From Ichthyophis bannanicus (taxonomy: Eukaryota > Chordata > Amphibia > Gymnophiona > Ichthyophiidae): a DNA stretch of 64,000 nt. Positions within the stretch are counted from its first letter, which is position 1. Each line of letters begins with the position of its first letter. Position numbers and translations under genes: made by a program. The notes under the pieces were generated by a model that ran no database searches, was not told the DNA's origin, and worked only from the letters and a program-made list of their open reading frames with translations. The stretch is from the NCBI GenBank assembly GCA_033557465.1, contig CM066037.1:202119156-202183155 (forward strand). The letters are read 5' to 3'. Below, piece by piece: positions 12,100 to 24,429 of the stretch.

Positions 12100-12246
12100 T
12101 ATAATTCTATGTGTCATAATTATGTAAACACTGTTTTTAGCTTGAATAACTTGTAACCGTTTGTGTGAAATCACCGCAGCTGATCACTGGAAGCTGCGGT
12201 ATACAAATGTTTCCCAAATAAATAAATAAATAAAATAAATAAATAT
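12100..12246 (+). repeat. L2-type 3' tail
   Basis: CTTGTAACCGTTTGTGTG, the stem CCGCAGCTGATCACTGGAAG/CTGCGG and an AAATAAATAAAT run match the tail seen at 14,088. They represent a LINE or SINE 3' end only. Confidence 0.6.
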
Positions 12247-12354
12247 AGGGCAATATGAATCACATTTTGGGTTCAGCAAATCCAAACTCTAAATATTCAC
12301 ACTTTTATTGTGGACAATACATCAATATATCTTCTCTCCAGCCTAGCACTAAGC

Positions 12355-12425
12355 ACTGTTGGAAGGGCAGACTGGAGAGGCCGTATAGTGTTTATCTGCC
12401 ATCATATTTCTATGTTTCTAATATG
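12355..12425 (+). repeat. CR1-type 3' tail remnant
   Basis: GGGCAGACTGGAGAGGCC, then TTTATCTGCCATCATATTTC and TCTATGTTTCTA. The same order (GGGCAGACTAGATGGACC, TTTATCTGCCGTCATTTAC, octamer repeats) closes the CR1 at 56.2 kb. Confidence 0.6.
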
Positions 12426-12563
12426 TAAACACCATGATAAGCAGTTTTTAAAAATGTCATCTGAAGCGTTTAAATAATTCACAGATATTGTGTGCTGCTA
12501 TCCAGATTGTTGCCGTCAATTAATATCAATGCAGTGCTATAACCAGAAGCGCAACCCCGACAA

Positions 12564-12659
12564 CGATGATATTCAGCCTACTATATGGATAACTATCTGA
12601 ATAATTTAAGAATGTTTTGCTGTCCTAAAGTTATCTGGATTGCAGGCTGAATATCATCG
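12564..12659. repeat. Foldback inverted repeat (MITE-like)
   Basis: About 31 bp at 12,564-12,594 (containing GATGATATTCAGCCT) is the near-complement of 12,629-12,659 (containing AGGCTGAATATCATC), around a 34-bp loop. More GAATATCC and GGATAA motifs follow up to about 12,800. It is probably part of a nonautonomous DNA transposon whose ends I cannot define. Confidence 0.5.
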
Positions 12660-14087
12660 ATCTCCAAATAACTCACCACTCCACCCTCATATTGTCCAGT
12701 TACTATGTGGATAGTGCCAAGAGCGCTGCTGAATATCCATGGATAGCGGTGGATAAGGCATCTATCTGGATAACAGCAGCCATTATTCCAGATAAATCCC
12801 TTTAATATCGTGTCATGGCATGGCAACAGACATAGTCCATGTTAGAACACATTTTCAGGTACCATTGCCTATTTTTTACTGTAGCACTATGACAGTGAGA
12901 ACATGCCTTTTACTACTACTACAGACATGAAATTCCTAAACTGACATCCTTACTGCTCCATCTACGATGCTGTGTTTGTGCAGGATATCTATAGCTCGCG
13001 GACAGATGTTATAATACTGCTGGAATTGCAAGCACCTTGTTAAAAACACACACATACACACACAAAATGGAGAACTGATTCTTAAAAGATCAAGTTTCCA
13101 AATTCACCGAATTATGGTATGTGATTTTCGGGTTTATTTACAGTAACAAAAAAAATGCTGCACGGTACTTTCCCTTTACAACAGAAATTAAATACACGGG
13201 TAAGCAGCTAAAAGCATATTTTATAGGCCTTCCCTATTGTATTTCAAACAGGAGATAGTGGATGAGGGATAACAAAATGCAGATTGTTTAAACTGCAGAA
13301 AGCACAACTCTGAAAAGCCAGCAACCAAATTAAAAAAAAAAAATACTAATGTGCAGTGCAACTAATGTTGCGCATATACACTCAACATATCCCTTTTGAT
13401 CTTTGGCATCAGAAATCTGAATTTTCAGCCTAGCAAAGTGCATTAAAACTAACAAGAACTTAAAACCTGTAGGTGCTATAATATGTGATGCAACACTGTC
13501 ATCTGCTGGTCAGAGACCATGATAAGGAGAAAAAACAAACCTCTGGAATGCTTTTCTCTGCACATAACTCTGATGTGTGTGTGTCATGGAACACAGAGCG
13601 GAAATTTGGGTATCTGAATATATAAGATTAGCCTGTTTCGTTTCTTTCCAAAAAGTAGGACTGCTTTATCCAAGAAAAGGATTCAGAGCATCTGTTGCCA
13701 GCAACAGTGTAGTTCAACTAAAAAGTGAGCAAATGTACTTATTATAAGTATACATAGGCTTTATATCAATCTTTCAGGAATAGAGAGAATAAATATTTTC
13801 CACTAGAATGTGTAAGGTGTCATGCTCTGCATCAAGTTTAAAAAAACAAAACATTAAATTTAATAAATAAACACAAAAAAGGCAGGAAATACTCTTATAG
13901 AAAAGGTACTTCAAAGAATGTTATCAGCACTCTCGCTGAAGCACACTACAGTGTGATGCGACTGCATCAATATAATTCCTTTGCAGTACCAAATGTGCTC
14001 TACCCATTTTTACAGTTATATCACAGAGGCAATGTTTGTGCGTCCCTGACTAGTACAAACTGCATCCAAATGTGAGTACTGGAAAAT

Positions 14088-14157
14088 GGGGCTAGCACTG
14101 CTGATCGCTGGAAGTAGCGGTATACAAATGTATACTACATAAATAAATAAATAAATT
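14088..14157 (+). repeat. L2-type 3' tail
   Basis: GCTGATCGCTGGAAGTAGCGG followed by TATACAAATG and AAATAAATAAATAAA, nearly the same as the tail at 12,100-12,246. Confidence 0.6.
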
Positions 14158-17100
14158 TTAATCACATTTCCATGATCAGGTCCTAGTCAAATTATACAAG
14201 CAGTATGACTCTTCAAGGCACACCTTCAATAATTATATCCATCAATCTATTCTTTAGGGGGCTACAATGAATAGCTGGCATTGACATCACCATCTGACGT
14301 GCCACAAAGCTCAGTTGTCTGCTACTGAAGAAAGAGAGAATGGCTTCGTCAAATGATTCAATGTTTAGCTCTCTGCACTACAAAATGATTTCTAGGTTTT
14401 ATGTCCAGCATACACTTGATTCCTTTGGCACAGAGTGTCTTCAGATTGAAAAAAGATTTTTTCCTTATTACAATCACCCTCTCCATCCCAGATCTGTACT
14501 ATATACAAACTTGATCTACTGGGATTCTATGAGATCCAGAAATCATCTCTGCTGTGTAAAACTATTGTTATGAAATAACTGCAGAGCTCAAACTTAGCTG
14601 CCACAATATTGAAACTGCATGTACTGCAACGTTTCCATGTTTTCATTTTTTGCTATGTCATACATTGCCACTTCTCCCAGCTCTCCTGATATTATTCTCC
14701 AAGATACCAAACATATTAAACGCAGCACTTATTTAATCTGCTTGCATTTGCTGGCACAGCCTTTGCATGGGATGTTTTCAATAATATCTAGCGCAAAACA
14801 AAGTTCTCACATTATGCAAAACACAGATAGATGTTTGGGTCAATATTCTGTATTTTACAATCATCTGTACAGTATGGCATTCTACCTATACACTGCTCTG
14901 CTGATCTACAATGTATAGAGCCAGAGATACCTATCCATGTTTGACTTCTGATTTAAAAAAATACACACTGCACCCAACTTTCCCCCTTTCCTACCAGAAA
15001 TGAATAATACATGTACAAGTTCTCTCCATCTTCTTAGGGCTCACTGTCAGCATTTGAAAGCTGATAAGGGAATATCTGGCAAGGGAGATAAAGAGGAGAT
15101 CTCTTACTTATTCATGGAAATGTATTAGAGTGAGTTCATTTTAGAGAGGCACTGTATGTTTGTTATATAGAAGCCATGAGACCAACAGAACATAGGGAAT
15201 TATTGTGTATTACCCCACTTTGCTTTTAGCAAATAGGAAGATATCAATAATTGGCACATACTAGACGCCTCCGCATAGGTGGTATATCAAATGTCATAAT
15301 AAAGATGAAGATAAAGATATGATTTCTATAGGACACATTTAATATGAACTAATGGTGCCTCCCACTTTGGTGGCTCATTGAACCACTTAAAATATTTTTT
15401 TTTATGTTTTGTGGCTGTGATAAATTTTACAAGATATTCATAATACTTATCAAGGTGTGGGACTAAAGCACTGGTAATCCAGGTCCAATTAGCCACAGAA
15501 TAGATACAACATGGACAGCAGGAATGCCAGCTCCCCTCAAACACTGCCTAACAATATGCCTCAGCTCTGCTCTTAAGAGAGTACCTTTAAGGCTGAGGGG
15601 GTTATTAAGTCTTCACTTCCAGGCTTCTGCTTAGACTGCCAACAAGGTTACCAAATTAAATCTAAATTGGGATGGTGGGATTGTATGCCAGGCACCTATC
15701 AGATTGTCATTTGGGAAGAGATCATTAGACCGTAACAATTTTTCTGCATTGATTGTCACAGTAAAGTAGCCATTTCATATAAAAAAAATAATTGCTTAAG
15801 GAGAGGATAGAAAGGGCTGGAAGGGGAATAGGACAGAGATATTACAATATCTCAATGGTGAAAATAGTGCAGGGATAAGTACAGAGGATGCCTAAATGTA
15901 AAGAAATGAAGCTAAATGAAGAAATCATTAGACAGTGGATTTTTTCTTTAAGAGGCCCTAGTATTTAAAATGGTGAATGACCTACATTACTTCTGGAAAC
16001 TTGTGACACTGTAACAGGAAGCAAAGGTGGCAGGAGAGATTGATCTCCTGGTTCTTATCTGCCATTCCATTTTATGTTTCTGTTGATATGTGATAGTTGA
16101 TTTAGGCTTTTGATAAGCACGTTGATACCAGTCATACTCATAAAGGCCCTTTTCTGAAGGCAAACCCGTCTGAAACATTTCTCTTTTCAATCATAGTCTA
16201 ATGGTCATCTTTAAAAGGTATAGTTGCCAGCTTCATTATCATGTATAGCTTTATAAGTTCTATGTTGGGGAGTCCAAGGAGCTCTCAAGACTGAGGTTCA
16301 GGAATATGGCTTTTGCTGCTCTGGAGAAAATCAGCACTAGCTCAAGTCACTTACTCTCTAATAGTTTAGCAATGTGGCCCTTCCAGGCATCTGTCCGTGA
16401 AGGGGATTAGCTTTATTTAAATGGACAGTTCTTGTTACACCTACATGAAGTATTCGGTCAGCATTTGAAAGAGGAAACACAGCTCTGTTCAACTCTGTTG
16501 ATTTAGAGAAAACATGTTACTATAGTAGAACAGTGCTTCTCAACTGTTTACTGGAGGCACACTTAGCCAGTCAGGTTTTCGGGAATAGGGCAATGAATAT
16601 GAGCAGTAGAATACCATTTCTCTAGAGAGTCATTATCCAAATATGCCCACCAACATGAAAATTCATGCACTCCATAAAAGGCATGGTCCTGGGGTGACAG
16701 TACCCTCCCCCCATGTTTTTGTTTAGGGTAATAACCTGCACAGAGCAGCAGTCACTTTAATCACGTTACTGGGCAAAATGGATGACAATGTCATTTACTA
16801 TGTTACTATGTAAAATGTACATTCAGTTAGATTCTTCTCTTACCTCCTGCTCTCCCTTTCTGATTAAGCACAGCTGAGGGTCCAAAAGATTTAATCTACA
16901 GAGTACCCCAGGGTTCAAACAGTTGCTCTGGGCACTAAATTATATGGGAAGGGAAGGTAATAGCAGCAAGAGAAGCAGGTTAGAAAAGAGCTGGGCTGGC
17001 AAGTCCTCCATGTATCCAAACAAGTGCAATCTACCAATAAGTCTCAGACCTGCTCTGGAGAGGCCATGTTTAAGGGCAAGAGGGTAATTCAGTCTCCACA

Positions 17101-18176
17101 CCAATTCGGTCTCTATGCTGAGGCATGTTAGCAATGTGGACACCAGTCCAATGGGAACTAGACTGCAACAACCAATTCATGTTACGAAGGTCATAAATGG
17201 CTTTTGGGTGATAAAGGCTTTTGTTACTATCAACCCTATCCTTTACAAATGGGGACCGAGCAACAGTCCAGTTTCCCAAATTTGCCTTGTCCCTCTCCCC
17301 CAAATCCCTAATAAAGTGAGATCTTTGGGTTGACATATGTGAAAAGCTACTCAAAACCTTCCCATAATATGTCTTCGATTATAAATTTGGTTAGAGCAAA
17401 ATTACAAGTTTGAATGGGTTCTTTCCTAAAATGACCTTTTCCTGCCACTAAATGTTGGTATTTTAACTTTAATGGTGAACTTTCCACTTTGTAGTTTGCT
17501 ATGTTGATTATCTCGGAACTCCAACTACTTCAGGGCTGACCTCACATCTCACTGGCAAGTACTGTGTGCTGCAAGTGCTCAGGAAAGGTAGTTTTATAAA
17601 TTTAAGAATAAATAAATGGCTGGGATCTGGGTCATTTCCTGACCCCAGTCACTGTTGCTTAGACTGGCCAAGGTCTGAGCTGGGATACTGCATTCAAAAT
17701 CCACAATCAAAAGGAGGTCTGGCAATTGCACGACGACACTTACTGGTCAGAGTCCGTACACATGTATCAGGTTTTAGCTAGAGTTGTGATATGTTGTTAG
17801 AGTTGGCACTTGGAGGCACCTGACAAGGTGATCCAGCTCTAGGTTTGCTCCATTACATCTACAGACTTTTATCCTTGCTTTTCTTACAGAAATTGTAAAT
17901 ACAGGTTCAGATTTGCAGTGGGACAAAACTAGAACCGGATCATTTAGGGCTGATCTGGACCAAACAGCAATTCTAACTGTGCCCTCTGACTGAAGAAAGG
18001 ACTAAAGAGAAGGGAGGCTAAAATGGAGGGGGTGGGTGAATGCATCCCAGATAGCTGTATATGAAGGCCTGAAGTAGCAAGAAAAAACTATCTGGCAAAT
18101 AAACCCCTTCATCCAAATCCAGAAGCTATTCCTTGAGTAAGCCACCTTTCTAAAATATAACATTTGCCATAAAGGT
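14158..18176. other. No gene recognised
   Basis: Host-like, AT-rich DNA on the left flank of the giant Harbinger. A decayed hAT-MITE arm is visible at about 16,530-16,605 (AGCCAGTCAGGTTTTCGGG) and a short CR1-type TTTACTATGTTACTATGT tail at about 16,794-16,813. Nothing else can be assigned. Confidence 0.5.
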
Positions 18177-18179
18177 TTA

Positions 18180-18207
18180 GGGGTATGTTTACTAAATTGC
18201 GGTAACG
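18180..18207 (+). repeat. Left terminal inverted repeat of the giant Harbinger
   Basis: It pairs with 44,311-44,338, with mismatches only at positions 17 and 27 of 28. TTA precedes it. The TIR runs straight into a palindromic subterminal zone. Confidence 0.92.
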
Positions 18208-18305
18208 TTACATAATGCGCGTTATGTAACGTTAACGATCGTTAAGTTACGTTAACGCGCGGCACTGTTACATAACGATCGTTGACGTTCCGCCGCGCGG
18301 TAAAC
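18201..18305. repeat. Subterminal palindromes (left)
   Basis: Overlapping palindromic motifs such as CGTTACATAATGCGCGTTAT, GTTAACGATCGTTAA and ATAACGATCGTTGACG recur within 100 bp. The right end has a similar GTAACGCGCGTTATC near 44,228. In Harbinger elements such subterminal repeats are plausible sites for the transposase or Myb-like protein; that role is inferred here. Confidence 0.65.
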
Positions 18306-19165
18306 ACCGCAGAAGGTGGAGAGAGGGTGGAGAGAAGGGGTCAATGGGCAGAGAGTGGGTGGGGAGAGGCTGCAGGCACAGTAACGCGCTGAACTCAAGG
18401 GCTGAATCCTACCGCGAATGAAAACCTGCCGTTAGATGCACATTTGCAGGGAAGAGAAACCATTTCAGTGTCAGCAATGTACAGCATAGGCAGGGAAACC
18501 CACAAAACGTGATAAGCGTGATACATGTGCACGGAACAAAAGGGCAAATAAACAGTGAAAATGACCAGAAGAAACGAGGAAAAAAACATAACCTAGCTGG
18601 CCAATAGTGATACCAATGGGAAACAGCAATAAACACTACTAAGAAAGCTCCAGAAAAAGATATTAATTGTGGAAGGGTGTATGCTCTGTCCCCATACAAG
18701 GTGAATGATCCCACAGTGAAATAGCGCAGATCAGGGCTTCCCCTTGTTAGTGGACAGGTTCCCTATGGCGTGCACATGTTCTGCAAAAGCAGGGTGGGCA
18801 TGTTGGAACAGGCAACTGGGCAGATGCCGGAAAAGGGGATACAGAGGGCTGCAGGCGGCACATGCTGTGGTGCAGCTGGGCCACAGTGGGGACTAGGGTG
18901 ATACTTAGTTGGCCCATAGGAATGCGTAAACAGTAGAGCCAGACAGCAACTGATGAGGGCCCAACATGGGCACGACTGTGTCTCCCGCAGTGTCACAGGG
19001 GATAGTACCCAGCAGCTACCCCCAAGGGCACAGAACAGTGGCAGGCGGTGCTGGGGGGAAGCGTGGACGTCCATGCAGGCACCCCTATCCCAGAACCCGC
19101 ACCATAGACAGCTGCCCACCCGCACACTGGATGGCCCGAGACTGCGCACCACCAGCAGAAGGGCA
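18306..19165. other. Harbinger left arm, no gene recognised
   Basis: Mixed-composition DNA; several short open frames on both strands have no recognisable domain or codon signature. Confidence 0.45.
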
Positions 19166-19166
19166 T

Positions 19167-20045
19167 GGCAGCATGGCGGCGGAGGGGGCAGTGACATCTG
19201 ACCATAGCAGGCCACGGCCCAGCTCCATATAGGTGGGTGCTGTGCACTCCAACAGACAGGCCCCATCTGACAAACAGTCAGGGTATCACCAGGGAATGAT
19301 CTGTCCCTGTGGCATCAGTGTGGCGCAGTATGCACAGCCAGTGCGCTCAGGAGCAGAAGGTCACAGGTCCCTGCCAACTCTGTCCCCATAGTTTTATCCA
19401 GTAATAGACCATGGTAAGAAAGACGGAACCTATTATTGCTGATAGAACAAACATGCCTGGAACACCTACATTTTACCCTACAGAGCACAGACACCACAAA
19501 CAGGTGCATTACCTAGAGCAGAGTCTGCCAAATGCAGTCCGGGAGGGCTACAAATCATTCAGGTGTCATGCTGTCTCCAATATAAGGACATGTTAGCATG
19601 GTGGTGGAGGGGTTACAGGTGGTGGAGGGGGCAGTGGCACCTGGCTGCAGCAGACCATGGCCTAGCCTGGTCTATGTGGGTGCCACGCACTGCAACAGAC
19701 AGGCTCCGTATGACAGTCATGGTACCTCCAGGGAATGATCTGTCCCTGTGGCATCAGTGTGGTGCAGTATGCACAGCCAGTGTGCTCAGGAGCAGAAGGT
19801 CACAGGTTCAAATCCTAGCTGTGGTCCCTGCCAACTCTGTCCCCATAGTTTTATCCAGTAATAGACCGTGGTAAGAAAGACGGAACCTATTATTGCTGAT
19901 AGAATAAACATGCCGAACACCTACATTTTACCCTACAGAGCACAGACACCACAAACAGGCGCATCACCTAGAACAGAGTCTCCCAAATGCAGTCCTGGAG
20001 GTCCAAACAACATTCAGGTTCCATGCTGTCTGCAATAAAGATGCC
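19167..20045 (+). repeat. Direct duplication of about 440 bp containing a tRNA-like box
   Basis: Two tandem copies are offset by about 439 bp (for example GGGAATGATCTGTCCCTGTG at 19,292 and 19,731). The second copy keeps a B-box-like GGTTCAAATCCT near 19,805, whereas the first has an 18-bp deletion there. Each copy ends in a left arm of the hAT-type MITE; the second continues into the full MITE at 19,974. Confidence 0.75.
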
Positions 20046-20166
20046 TGTCCTGTATGTCTATGCGCCGCCCCAATGGGTTGCAGATGTATCTCATGCATAT
20101 TCATCAGGGACAGCATGAAAACCTGAACATGGTGTGGCCCACCAGGACCGGAGTTGGGAACCCCTG
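19974..20166. mobile_element. hAT-type MITE copy
   Basis: Inverted ends (CAGAGTCTCCCAAATGCAG, and GGAGTTGGGAACCCCTG) surround palindromic arms with ATCTCATGCATATTCATCAG in the centre, as in the copies at 298 and 45,878. A target duplication is not clear, probably because of decay. Confidence 0.65.
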
Positions 20167-20169
20167 TCC

Positions 20170-21635
20170 AAGAGCAGCGGTCAACAGGGGCGGAAACACC
20201 CGCACCCACAGGCCCCAATATCCACAGCCTCCTGGAGAGGCAGGATGTTGGGCCCTGTGTGCATCTCCCAATACTAGCACTTGCATACCCTAGCAATGCT
20301 ACCCAAAACCCGGGAATACGGTACACAGATAGCAAAAGGTTGCTATGAGAACTGGCACATAGCAATCCCTAAGGTTAGCACAATCTGCCCAGTGGGCTGT
20401 ACCATACCAACCTCTGTGATGTCTGTGGAGTGTGTGTCAGGTCTGGTACCTGACAGTGTCCACCACTTTGGGGAGAGACCCCAACAGTACTGCATACCAT
20501 AGCCATGCCTGCACTGTGCCCAGGACTGGTGCGGTGGCCAGGGCTGCCAAAAGCCTCTATAGTTGCACAATGCTGGCATAGGTGTGGGAGTGTGCGTCAG
20601 TCTATCCAGTGTGTGGTGTTTGCCCACACCCTCCGCAGCCCACACTGCTAGCACTGCTGCCAGTAGTGGCCTGCCAATGTGCATAATGAGGAGCAAGGGA
20701 CTGTGGGTATAGCCGGACAGGGCGGCCTGAGCAGGATGCACCTGCACAAGGCCCAGGGCAATGGCTGGGACATTGTAGTGCCTGCCCACCACCTACACGG
20801 ACAGGGTGGCCACGGCATGTCCTGCTGGGAGGTCACGCTCACCCTGACTGTGCAGTGACCACGGCATGGCTGGGTTCCCCCACAGTGCTACATAGTGTTT
20901 CTCGTAAGTGAGGTATATGGGCTCTGTCTTCTGGAGCCCAATCACTGACCTATCTGCTTGGTGGGTGTGTGCACATCCCAGGTGTGGGTGCACACATCAC
21001 CTCCAGGAACATGCACTATGGACTAGCTAGCAGACTGTCTGCAGTTAGTATGTGTGTGGTTGGAACACCTTGCAGGGTGCAGTGGCTGGTGACTCACTTT
21101 GCTTGCTGCTGGAAAATGTCAGATAGTGGTGTGGGGCAACTGCGCATTACCAGGCCTACTGTCTGTCTGTCACTGTCCTATGTCTGGAGGCGTACAGATC
21201 TGCATAGACTGCCCTGTAGGGGTGTCTATTCCCCAGCAGGACTGGGGTGGATGGTCCCTTCTACTGTCACCAGTGCAGGGGGGTAAAATGTCGATCTGTT
21301 GGTTGGAAATCCTGTTTCCCACCCTGAGTCACAGAGGGTGGGTTAGGTGTTGGTACGTAAACTGCCTATGGGCCCCAAACACCCTCCCCCCGACCATAAA
21401 TCATGTGACCATGGCACCCACACAGTGTATGCACTATTCCGGGTGCATCATAGTCCACACAGGCAAGACGTGATATACAGATGGACACAGGCATATGCTA
21501 AGGGTGTCTGCAGGGACCACCTATCACACAGTGGCACCGATGGGGACCTGTAGCATAGCCCATCTCTGCAAAGCCAGGTGCTGCGGAAATGGTGCTGGGC
21601 ACCCCACCTCACCCTCAGGGTGAGCTCAGGACCCG
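20170..21635. other. Harbinger left arm, no gene recognised
   Basis: Open frames on both strands lack domains; the texture is CA/TG-rich and CpG-depleted. No function can be assigned. Confidence 0.45.
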
Positions 21636-21639
21636 CCCA

Positions 21640-22085
21640 CTGTGACAGTCTGTAGCTACTCTGTGGCAGTAACACACACGGTCAGTACCCCCTACCAGGC
21701 TGAGGTGCTGTGGGGTTGCACATGGTCAGGACCCTCCACCAGGCCGAGGTGCTGGGGGGGTGCATATCGCAACATGTGACCATCTGTAGACTGCTGATTT
21801 GCATGTGCAGTGCATCATGGGAGTGGCTGGTCCAATCCAACCCTGGTAACCACAGCAGACGGTCTGTGTGGTGACCTGAAGTCCCTCTGTAGCCAGCTAG
21901 GCATGTAGCAGGAGCTATAGAGATGTAGCCCACTGGCAACTGCACTGGCTGTAGAGCCAGAGGTTATGGGTTTGATCCTACTGTGGTGATATGTGGTAGG
22001 GCTGTCTGAGGCATTCCCTTTTAGTTGGTAGCATTAATTAAAACTGCAAAATACCCTCAAGGTCCTGTAACCTCAAATGCCCACA
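21640..22085 (+). repeat. Diverged copy of the right-end module with tRNA-like head
   Basis: Starting near TGTCTGTAGCTACTCTGTG (about 21,650), this matches the modules at 42,690 and 43,320: shared blocks include ACTGCTGATTTGCATGTGCA, a tRNA-like TGTAGCCCACTGGCAACTGC with B-box-like GGGTTTGATCCT (about 21,970), and GGGCTGTCTGAGGCATT. It ends at CCTGTAACCT, the point where the other modules enter their 12-bp array, so the array is missing here. It lies just upstream of the first exon of the neighbouring gene. Confidence 0.65.
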
Positions 22086-22148
22086 CACGCACACAGCTAC
22101 GCATGCACCTATGCCCGTACCTATGCACCACAAATAATCCTTGAGGAG

Positions 22149-24298
22149 ATGGCTGCCATGTCACGGAAGCCAGCCTTTACCCAGGCAGATCTCTATCTCC
22201 TGGCAGAACTCATCTGCCTCCGCCAGCAGCGCCTCTTCCCTGGCTCATCCCGGAGGCAGAATATGGCCAGGGTCAGGAGGTCCTGGAAGCGCCTCACCAG
22301 GAGGTACAATAGAAGCTCTGACTACCCACGTGAGGTAAGTGCATGGGGACAGGCACCCCAACCTAGGAAGTGAAGTAGAACATCCTGTAACCAAACCACC
22401 TATCAACCATGCACTGCCAGGGAATGTCAGGTGTTGGTGCGTCCAGCTGGGAGTAACATCTGCCCCCCCCAACAACAGAACCGCCCTGCCCCCAGGGGGT
22501 TGCTGCGACCATCACAGAGAAGGGGTACCCAATACAATGGTATGGTATGTGGCGTTGTTGCAGCCTCAGTGATGTGCCCTATCCACAGGACACCACAGAC
22601 CCATCACAGAGGCCAAGAGACACACAGGGGTATGTCACCTGCCCCTGTGTAGTACAAGGCTCAACTATATCCCCAGGATACTGCAGGCCTCAATTCAGGG
22701 GTCCATCCCCCATCCTGGTGCTATGGTATCTGCCCGTTTGTGATCACAAGGCTCAACTATATCCCCAGGATGCTGCAGGCCTCAATTCAGGGGTCCATCC
22801 CCCATCCTGGTGCTATGGTATCTGCCCCTGTTTGTGATCACAAGGCTCAACTATATCCCCAGGATGCTGCAGGCCTCAATTCAGGCGTCCATCCCCCATC
22901 CTGGTGCTATGGTATCTGCCCGTTTGTGATCACAAGGCTCAACTATATCCCCAGGATGCTGCAGGCCTCAATTCAGGGGTCCATCCCCCATCCTGGTGCT
23001 ATGGTATCCGCCCCTGTTTGTGATCACAAGGCTCAACTATATCCCCAGGATGCTGCAGGGAGCACTGCAGAGGCCCACCTCCCATCCCGGCATTAGCTGA
23101 TGGGCACTGGCAGATGTGTGGAGGTGGCCCACACAAGTGGGCTGTGTCTGGGTTGCAGGGGCCCGCACACAGGGCACATAGGGTCCAAGCCAGACATGCG
23201 CGGGCGCAGTGCACACATGGGGGTGGCCCTGGAAAAGGCATGGGGCATGAACGTACTACACAATAGGGGCAGGCACTTGTTGCACACAGAGATATATATG
23301 TGTTGTGTCAGAGGCCTCTAAATAGTGTGTGTCCGCTAATGTCAATGCGCGTTGTCTACCCGACAGGTGGAGGACCTGCGAAAGAAGGCCTGGGAGCTGA
23401 GGGCCAGGTACCCGCACTTTATAGAATGCGTGCGGGGTGAACGGATGGCCCAACAGGACGGTGACTGATGTCACATGGCCCTGTGGGGCAATGGCTGGCA
23501 GATCCACAGGACGCATGTGACTGTCGTGGCTGATGTGTGACCATGGAGATGATTCGTGTTCCCCTCTCCCACAGCCGATGCACGTGCTGATGTGGTAGCA
23601 GCGAGGCCGGAGGAGGCGAATGGCACAGCGGGGCCGGAGGAGGCGAATGGCACAGCGGGGCCGGAGGAGGCAGACGCCCTGGAGCCTTTGGCGGCAGCCA
23701 ACGGCGGGGGGGGGGCCAGGAGGAGGGCGCTGAAGGACGCAGCAAGGGGGAGGAGGGGGACAGGGAGGAGGAGGGGGAGGCGGTGGAGGAGGGGGCAGAG
23801 GGGTGGAGGGGGAGGAGGGGGTGTTGTGGTGGGGTTCCAGGGGTCAGAGGGGGATCAGGTGGGCGGGGTGGGGGTGGAGCAGGCGGGGGCCAGGGGGCAG
23901 GGGATGGGGTGGGGGCGGGGATGGGGGTGGGGGCTGTGACCAGTCCCCATCGGCATGGGCCGCCACAGGGCAATGGGGGAACCAGCTACCTGCCCCATGA
24001 TGCCGGCGATGCACCCCTCCTGGACGTGTGCCTGCCACACATAGCTGCTGACAGGCGCACCGTGTGTGCAGCCACACAGACAAGGGGAGATGTGTGTCTG
24101 TGCGGCTGCATGTGCGGCCTGCACCTGGCTGCGGCTGTGCGTGCCCAGGCGCACGCCCAAAGGCAGCACGCACTCATCATGGGGCAGGTACTGGCAACCC
24201 TGACTGTGGTGGCTGACCGGCTGCGCAGGCTGGAGGAGCATGGTGCGGGGGATGCACCTGGCCAGCCACCATGTGACGGGGCTCCCCGGGGTGTGTAG
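22149..24298 (+). CDS. Spliced Myb-like / basic-acidic accessory protein of the giant Harbinger (decayed)
   Basis: Three exons with good junctions are proposed: 22,149-22,334 (donor GTAAGT), 23,367-23,460 (acceptor CGACAG, donor GTGACT) and 23,575-24,298 (acceptor CCCACAG); phases 0 and 1 fit. The first two encode about 93 residues resembling a three-helix Myb/SANT-like fold: FTQADLYLLAEL, SWKRLTRRYNRSSDY, VEDLRKKAWELRARY. The third starts with two copies of an EEANGTAGP repeat, then an acidic and Gly-rich stretch, and ends in a short helical segment (GQVLATLTVVADRLRRLEE), a layout known from Myb-like Harbinger partners. Continuous reading needs a one-base shift at a 10-G run near 23,706-23,715. 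An AATAAA lies near 24,428. It is distinct from the Myb-like gene at 32.8-34.3 kb. DNA binding is inferred; the function is unknown. Confidence 0.55.
22655..23065 (+). repeat. Tandem repeat with alternating 92/94-bp units
   Basis: The block CAAGGCTCAACTATATCCCC begins at 22,655, 22,747, 22,841, 22,933 and 23,027, giving spacings of 92, 94, 92 and 94. The difference is a CT in GCCCCTGTTTGTG versus GCCCGTTTGTG. It lies inside the first intron of the accessory gene, so it does not affect the proposed reading frame. Confidence 0.9.
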
Positions 24299-24429
24299 TG
24301 TGGGGATACGCATGGCATACCCACCCTGTGATGGCCCGTGCCATGGCCTGCCACAACCACCAGGGACAGGGATGACTGGGCCCAACAGCTGTGACCTTGG
24401 GCATCCATGTACATAGTGCGCAATGTAAA

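Noticed and set aside
9759..18176. Host exons in the left flank
   Set aside because: Short open frames show no recognisable protein family and no paired splice sites that I could support.
23419..23973. Minus-strand Pro-rich frame opposite the accessory gene
   Set aside because: It is the antisense of a Gly/Glu-rich exon with good splice sites on the plus strand.
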